Shown here: in pieces, positions 57,265-64,000 of the stretch
Layout of the letters: each line of letters opens with the position of its first letter
How positions within the stretch are numbered: the stretch's first letter is position 1
Assembly: GCA_905147135.1 (NCBI GenBank)
Contig: LR990053.1
Coordinates: 12,501 to 76,500 of the forward strand
Reading direction: 5' to 3'
DNA from: Blastobasis lacticolella
Taxonomy: Eukaryota > Arthropoda > Insecta > Lepidoptera > Blastobasidae
Length of the DNA stretch: 64,000 nt
The notes under the pieces: model-generated
Seen by the model: only the letters and a program-made list of their open reading frames with translations
What the model was told of the DNA's origin: nothing
Databases searched by the model: none
Translations under genes and position numbers: made by a program

Positions 57265-60200
57265 TCAAGGCCTCGGTATGAACTGCACCCGTAGCGGCTC
57301 CCCCGGCGCTAGCAGCAGCCCCTTCCGCTCGGCCGGCGCCGGCAGCGGCGCGCCGCCCGCCAGCGGACGCACCGAGAAGTGCAGGAACAGCGCTGCCAGC
57401 CCGGAGCGCGACGTTAACACGCCCAGGCGCTTGCCTGAAAGGGGAATAAATGGACCTATACTTTCACGCAGCTATTTTTTTTAAGTCATACGGCAAACAA
57501 ACAGGCATGCGGGCAATCTAATGGATAGTGGTCATCGCTGTCTGTGGACATCAGCAACACCATATACATAAAAATACCATATGTATACGAGTAGCGACTT
57601 TGTTTTCTATAAATACCTCATAGTAACAATCAACTTGTTAGTTGTCCATCCCGGTTTCTGAGTCCGCTTTTCTACTTACTGTTCCTCCTTCACTTCGCCC
57701 GGTGTGTATGTATGTAGTATGTATACTGTTCATCATCATAGCCTGTAACAGTCCACTGCAGGACTTAGGGCCTCTCCCACGCAAGGGAAGTTTATTGCCT
57801 AAATCTCCACGCTTGGCAGGCGGATTGGAGATCGCAGTGTTTAAATATAACAATGGAAAATGCTGCTGCCCATTTTCCACACTACGGAGACTTTTGATCT
57901 ATTGCCTCGAAAACATTAGTCGTCTTGTACGACACCCTTGTTGAGTGTAAGGGGTTGGTGCTATTCTACTCTGCCAGTCACCACACGGCCAGTATACTCT
58001 TCATTGCCCATCAAATACAAGATTAAAAAATTATACGATTTAACATTGCAAAGACAGGATTATCCCATAATGTGACACTATCCCAGTCATCAGTATAATG
58101 TCTCTAGACATTCCCACCAGACCTTTTTACCTGTAATGGAAAAGGTGATTTACCAGAGCCTCATTTTAGCGGGGAAACACGGGCAGGCGAAATTAGCTTA
58201 GGCCCATGAGATGGCGGTAGACAATCCCCTTAACCCCCTTTAAATATCATGTACCAAATCAGAAGTTGGCGAAACAAGATAGACCAAGGTCTTCCGCTGG
58301 GAACCCTAAGATTTGTTGAACAATCTCTGGAGCTGACTGGCACCGCATGAAGGTATATTATTAAATGATAAGTTACCGATACAAGCGCGCGGTCCTTCCC
58401 CAAACGGCATGTAGGTGTACGGCCGGATCAACGCCTCGTTCTCGGGCAGGAACCGATCCGGATCAAACCGGTGTGGCTCGGGAAAGTACCGCGGGTCGTA
58501 GTGCATCCCGATCGCATTCACGAAGACGACTGAGCGTGCGGGGAGGGTCAGTTTGTCGTCGACGGCGTACTCATGTGCGCAGATTCGATCTAGCCAGCCC
58601 AGGGGAGGATACATGCGCAGTGTCTCTGTAAAAAAAAAAACAGTTAGGATTTTGTTCAGCCTCAGGCGTTCAGAAAGGTAAGAATCATCGAATAATCTAT
58701 TTCTACCGCCATGCAACAATGTTGACATTACGTTCTAAGAACAAGAAAACGAATTTTGATGAAAGTCTGCAGTGTTCTAGCCTACGGCAAACTTATCCTT
58801 CAAACATGCAAAACCGCAGGTAAGGACTAAGTTAAATGATTTATTGTGGTATTCTGTAGAAAACTCGGAACGTAGCTTTAAAATGAGTGATAATAACCGC
58901 GATAGCTCAAATCATTATGTTAAGATGAAATACCTTATATATGCCTATAATTGCGCTTACCCTTCTTCAAACTGGAACACAACAATGCAAGCATTGTCGC
59001 TTGGCGGCAGAAATAAATAAGGTGGTGGTATTACTTAGGCTTGGTTGGCAGAGCCCTGCCACCCGAACTTCTTCTTTGCGAGTCACCAGTAGCGGGTCAA
59101 ATTTGCGAGAACCAGTGCTACCAGCGCTGTTCTTGGCCGCGTACAAACTCGCGCGCGTGCATGTGGTAGGGCACGCTGGACAAATCAACATGCCATTGTC
59201 TGGCGGAGACACCACACAGGCAAACCATATCCGAGCTATAGCCCCACCGACACATATTTTCCTTGCTTAGGCCGACTTGAGTCCGGAGTCTGTTCAGAGA
59301 CAGAGACCCGATAAACCTCCATCTCCCAGTTCAATCATCTCGGTATGTGAATACTTTTCATTTCACCAACAACTTAATATCAGTACAATTATTTACCTTT
59401 TAACACACAGTCCAAATATGTGAGGGAAGATAAAGTATTCAAATCAAAATTCTCGTGGCCTAACTTATCCCGAGCCTCCTTTAGCTCTTCGTACAGTTTA
59501 TCCTGGAACAAATTAAAGTTGTTAACATATTGTCATCAGCAGGTATTTCCATTACCCGTGTGGTGTCTCACACCAGCCAAGGTGACGGTGACGTCACATG
59601 AACACTACATCTCAGGGAGTGGACTTGAGATATAAAGTCGTGCACGGCGTCCTCGCCGTACTGCTGATAATTTTCTAATATACGGAGGGAGGTGCAAGCT
59701 GATCTATCTTTATGACATTAATCGCCCTCTATGACACCAGCTAAATGAAAGGGTTTGGTGTAGCAGACGTGCTTCATTTTGCCTGCATACTAACTTACTG
59801 ACTGTACATATCAGGGGAGATACTCTAGAAGTCCGTGATTTGTAATTAAGGACCTGTCAATTCACTTTTAAATCAGTATAGGCATCTGTAACTGCTCAAG
59901 CGGGCTGTAAGTTTGTTCACAGGCTTTGCCCCACCACTCATTCCGATCGCTGTAAGCTTTTTTGCCACATTTTGTACATAGTCCCTCGCGTTCATTTTAA
60001 TTTCCATTTTTATACAACTGTTGATGTACCTGTAAGTGCGGTTGGTGCGCCAGCTCGTACACTGCGAACGACATCGCGGAGCCAGATGTGTCGAATCCGG
60101 CCTGCACGAATACCACCGACTGCGCCAGCATCAGCAAGTCCGGCGATTCTGCGTATAGAATCATCAACATCATTTTTCAAGTCGTGAAATGAGGTGCATT

Positions 60201-63200
60201 GGTGCTCATTGGAGACATATGTCTAGTACATGCTGATGACGAATGCACGATGATGATGATACGGACGCAGGTAGGCCGCTGCAAAGACTCTGGCTAAGTG
60301 GGGCTTCATCGACCAGACACAGCAGCGATGCGACTGTGGAGCTGCATCCCAAACCATGGAGCATTTGCTCTCTTGTCCTCTTTCTACAGCTGCCTGCACT
60401 AGGGAGGAACTGTTCCTGGCGACTGATAATGCCGTTGGCAAGCCAGATCTAGGGTTTTCTAAAATTGACTCGACGAAGAAGAAGCTGGTGACGAATATGA
60501 TATTTTAAACAAACCGTTTCGAGTACAAGAAAAATTTCACTTTGTAAGGATAGTATAGGTTCAGACCCTCAAAACGTTGGTCTGCTCGTGCACTAAATTT
60601 TAACACTATATTAATTTTATCGCTCAGTGCTACAGATTTGTAGTTAAGTTCGCAATACATGAATCCTACCCCATCCATCCATCCTTACAAACATTCGCAT
60701 GTTATTAGTAGGCTAATCCTGCTAGGGCAATAGTATTACCAGGATAATAGAATTAGCAGGATCAGGACAATGTAAGGAAAATCATACGCCTGCCCTGCTG
60801 CAGCTCGTCCCGGCGCATGCGCAGCAGGATGTCGACCAGGTCCCCCCGCGCCCCCTCCCCCTCCGCCTCGCGCCGCTGAAGCATCGCGCGGTACAGCCGC
60901 TCGAAGTAGCGCGTCGTGCTGCGCGGGAACAACGTGAATCTGGCACCCATAAATGAAGAAAACGTTTTTGTTAGGTGTCTTATACACGGACGGTTCGTTG
61001 TCAACGGTGTGTAGTCGATATTCTGTTGACAGTGCATGAAATTTATGGTATATAGCGGTATTCATTTTTACATGAGAGACTTCTAAGAAAAGCGAGAAAA
61101 TTTGCCAGGCCATGCCAGGCCAAGCCTCGCCATACAGAGTAGCGAGAGAAGTCGTGCGTGACTCGGCGCAGCGCGCTCTCGCCCGTGAGCGTCGCTTCGC
61201 CCTGGAGGTCAAACGCCACCTTGCCGATCACGTCGGTCGAGAAATCGCTGAACAGTGACTGAGAATGGATAAAAATGTCGTTAATACACAGATTCGATCG
61301 GTTGTTGAACACTGCCAAGACTGAAGAGTCCGCTTGGATAGGTACTAGGGCCTATTTCTGCTAAGCGACTATAGCTGCATTGCTGTGTTCGCGGGTTTGA
61401 AGGCAGCTAGCGCAAATTTGTCAACTAGGACATCGTCTGCAGCGTTCTCTATAGTGTGCTTCCAAACTAATCTCCTATTTGTTGACTGTCTTATACCGGT
61501 CGTGGAGACTGTGGCAAGATCACCCAGTCGAGCCTAGTTGCCTATTATTTACTCATTTTTGATGAACAGGTGTAGGAACATTGTATGCAAGTTCTACTTT
61601 CTTGTTTCGTTCCGTTACTTGATACGCGTATGTACGTATGTGCAAAAAATTTCTTACTCTAAGCTCCAAGGGTTCCTTCGTGTTCAAGCTGTTGGTTATC
61701 CTTTGCACCAGGTGCTGCTTCCGCTCCCACAGTAGCGTGTCAAACGTACGAAGCTTCGCTGACGTAAACACCGGGGTCACCTTGCGGCGGATCGTCGTCC
61801 ATTGCGGGTCCTGAATCGAAGCACAGAATAGTATATCACCCGATGTGAAGTCAAAGCATGCGGTAAAATGATTGTAGAACATCGACGATAGATAGCTTGT
61901 TTGCCGGTTATAGGAGATATTGCCTTATAATGCAGTTAATACATCGTTTTATTTCAAAAAATATTACGTCTAAATGTGTGAATCGTAGATCGCTCGATCG
62001 ATCGTATGAGCATAACCATCAGGTGGGTCTGCTCGTTTGTCACTCCGTAGAATAATAAAAACCTATTTCAATGTTTTCTTTAAGAAATAACTATAAATAA
62101 GTATTTCCCATTGGCCGTGTGGTGTGCGGCAGAGTAGAATAGGACCAACCCCTTACACTCATGGGTGTTGTACAAGGCGACTAATGGTTTCGAGGCAAAA
62201 GATCAAGAGTCTCCGTAGTCTGGAAAATGGGCAGCAGCATTTTCCATTGTTATATTTAAACACTGCGATCTCCAACCCGCCTGCCAAGCGTGGAGATTAT
62301 GGCAATAACCTCCCCTTGCGTGGGAGAGGCCCTAAGTCCTGCAGTGGAGTGTTACGGGCTGTGATGATGATTTCCCATTTCGTAAAAAAGTAAGTTTGCC
62401 TGGATTATGCCTATTTGATGTGACGTGATGGTGAGTGGCCACGTTAAGGGAGTACTTATTATTTCTTACTTGACTTGGCAGCTTAACCGGCCTTCAATAT
62501 ACTCACTTTGACCATGAAGAGGTTCAAGCCGCCAATTGGGTCTGTGCGTTTCGAAGAGGCGGTGAAGTGGTCGCGGAAATTATCGGCGTCCTGCACCAAG
62601 ATCTTGCGGGCCAGCTCGGGACAGTTGACCACTAGGGTCGGCCTCCAGAACAGCCAAATACCCATGTATGGGAGGTGACTATGCTTCGCGTACAGGTCGC
62701 GTATCCAGAAGCCCTGCGAGAAAATGTAAAGTATATTTCACTAATAACAACATTATTCAACTATAGCAATGCTATAGCAATGCTCGTGAGGAGGGCGTCA
62801 GAGGGAAACGCAACAATACTCATATTACGAGTGCACGAACACAAGGTTGGCAAGCATCCGCATATAAATGGCGGTGAACGTTTCTACTTTCATGGCATAA
62901 ATACTACTTCCGACGATCAACTGGACCCCTGGTCCCCTGCTTATAGCACCCGGCCAGGTGAGTAATTACCCTTTTCTACCTTTCCATCTTTGCTTGCCAA
63001 CATTGGAGGTTACCTTCTCCTTCACCGCCAAATTTTCATATTACTACTAAGCCATTTAATTAAAATTTATAAACCACAACCTAAGATATGTATGTTTTAT
63101 ATGACATGTAGCCACCGCGTTTTCTTAATATGATAGCGTGAGTCGATACCACTGAGGAGCCAGTAGTCTTCCTTAGCTGTGCTTTTATTTTTTGGAATCC

Positions 63201-63661
63201 ATTTAATTCGTTGTAATAACAAAACGTGTTTGTTATGAGACCGTGAGACCTAATATCTTGAACATAGATATAACTGTAATATTTCATTATTCACTAGGGT
63301 CCCCTAACATTGTCCACCAACAACAGAACCTGTCACCCATCGACCTTTTTGGCATACAAACTGCATACGATTAAGCGCGCTACTTACCCGAGGCTCTTTC
63401 AACGGACTGCTTGACTTCCTATAAATTCCTGTTTAGTTCTTTCTATATACCGGTTTGCGTACTCACGAAGTTCATGCGGAACAGCTGGTTGAGACTGCCC
63501 CAGATGAGGTGAGGTCCTTGGAGTGGGTAGGACACGACCCCGCGCTTCGCCCAGAAACCCACCGCTCTCCGCCATTTGTTCGCAGCAAACACTGCCAGCA
63601 GCGCAGTTAGCGCAGCGCCCACTGCTAGCAGAGCCGAAGACAGAGACCACGTAAGCATCAT
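57265..63661 (-). CDS. Cytochrome P450, clan 3 type, nine exons, 518 residues
   Basis: Haem monooxygenase, ER membrane-anchored; insect clan 3 members oxidise plant toxins, pesticides and endogenous lipids. Exons (minus): 63661-63467, 62713-62507, 61810-61658, 61258-61136, 61022-60788, 60148-60030, 59502-59397, 58625-58377, 57434-57265. All introns are GT-AG and all phases match; total 1557 nt. N-terminal hydrophobic anchor about 7-28. Motifs: W138-x3-R142 (helix C), A321-G-F-D-T325 (helix I, proton delivery), E380-T-L-R383 (helix K), a PHRF block where PERF is usual, and haem loop F454-G-E-G-P-R-A-C461-I-G463. No stop or frameshift found. The start of exon 5 (61022) is the least certain junction. 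Repeats sit in introns: 57480-57570 (-), 57734-57991 (-), 60268-60470 (+), 62113-62369 (+). CYP family and subfamily cannot be assigned by eye. Confidence 0.93.
57734..57991 (-). mobile_element. Retroposon of about 260 bp (copy 4), in P450 intron 8
   Basis: Reverse orientation copy, flanked by GTATACTGTTCAT (57721-57733) and GTATACTCTTCAT (57992-58004), a 13-bp duplication with one mismatch. A minus-strand family C LINE tail lies at 57480-57570 in the same intron. Confidence 0.78.
60268..60470 (+). pseudogene. LINE C-terminal fragment in P450 intron 5
   Basis: Plus strand encodes WGFIDQTQQRCDCGAASQTM, then EHLLSCPL: the C-terminal Cys/His domain (CxC...HLLxCP) of many LINE proteins. Antisense to the P450. 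Confidence 0.65.
62113..62369 (+). mobile_element. Retroposon of about 260 bp (copy 5), in P450 intron 2
   Basis: Nearly consensus copy. Exact duplication ATTTCCCATT at 62103-62112 and 62370-62379. Antisense to the P450. Confidence 0.8.
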
Positions 63662-64000
63662 GGACTGATGCGTACTATTTTATTTGACAGTGATTGTTGA
63701 TACAAGACTTCGTTGTTTGTTAGAAGGAAATGGTTTTGAACTGTGTACAATTTCGTCGTTCACGCGCGTATTTTAAAGTTCATTCAAACTTTAAATTGAC
63801 GACGTTATTTTTTCTCAACTTATCTCTTGTTCACAGACACAAATACAGTCCACATCATGCGAGTTTTGCTACCACAATAAGTAATTCATTTATATGTCGA
63901 GATGGTCGCTGAGGTTGCCAAATGATAAGACTCAGTATTTTGGTTCTACGCTATCATTCTCTTGCAACCTGCAATAAGCCGGTATGTAAGATTTAATAAT
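63662..64000. other. Region upstream of the P450 start
   Basis: Should hold the P450 promoter and 5' UTR. I see no clear TATA box, so no promoter is called. Confidence 0.35.

Noticed and set aside
60938..60938. Acceptor at about 60938 for P450 exon 5
   Set aside because: It is out of phase with exon 4 and would remove the block before FTLFPRS. The acceptor at 61022 is in phase and restores the usual length.
60736..61212. 158-codon minus-strand frame overlapping the P450
   Set aside because: It is the wrong frame across P450 exons 4 and 5; the correct frame has the P450 pattern and in-phase splice sites.
1..64000. CRISPR arrays, bacterial operons, riboswitches
   Set aside because: Tandem repeats here are telomeric or simple, with no spacer structure, and the sequence is clearly eukaryotic.

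Overview
The window is a lepidopteran chromosome end, read from the telomere inward. Evidence for this is a 640-bp tract of the C-rich strand of the insect telomere repeat (TAACC)n, then non-LTR retrotransposons of the TRAS/R1 type that sit inside telomere repeats. Further evidence is the inland mix of RTE-like and CR1/Jockey-like LINE ends, tRNA-derived SINEs, hAT- and piggyBac-like short elements, and intron-rich host detoxification genes. I cannot name the species.

Layout. 1-640: telomere. 641-5272: a TRAS-like element with a long 5' leader and gag-like ORF1 but no ORF2. 5273-5344: interstitial telomere repeat. 5345-17121: a second, internally deleted TRAS-like element that keeps the end of its reverse transcriptase and its RNase H domain. 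That RNase H domain is split by a 9,908-bp insert at 6767-16674. The insert carries four protein-tyrosine-phosphatase (PTP)-like genes without introns (two on -, then two on +). Its ends form an imperfect inverted repeat and it is flanked by a 3-bp direct repeat. This is the most interesting object in the window. The best fit is an integrated bracovirus-type segment (parasitoid-wasp polydnavirus, whose segments carry expanded PTP families), but that is inference from family knowledge. Two of the four PTPs have lost a catalytic residue; the other two keep the Cys-x5-Arg loop but have lost the WPD aspartate.

17-43 kb is gene-poor and repeat-rich. It holds a piggyBac-like element with TTAA ends, a retroposon family of about 260 bp with long target-site duplications, tRNA-derived SINEs, a gag-like LTR-retrotransposon fragment, and a 1,808-bp palindrome bounded by an exact 8-bp duplication. 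It also holds an RTE-type LINE, several CR1/Jockey-type LINE tails and a TIR element that contains a LINE fragment. GC-rich patches occur here with no gene I can support.

44-48 kb (- strand) holds a decayed aldehyde oxidase gene: five recognisable exons with an in-frame TGA, a one-base frameshift, a lost iron-sulphur cysteine and the central domains missing. 57.3-63.7 kb (- strand) holds an apparently intact cytochrome P450 of clan 3 type. It has nine exons, all with GT-AG junctions in matching phase, giving 518 residues with every diagnostic P450 motif. The region between and within these genes is again seeded with the same SINE, LINE and MITE families, often nested. Apart from the PTP cassette, the P450 is the only coding sequence in the window that looks functional.
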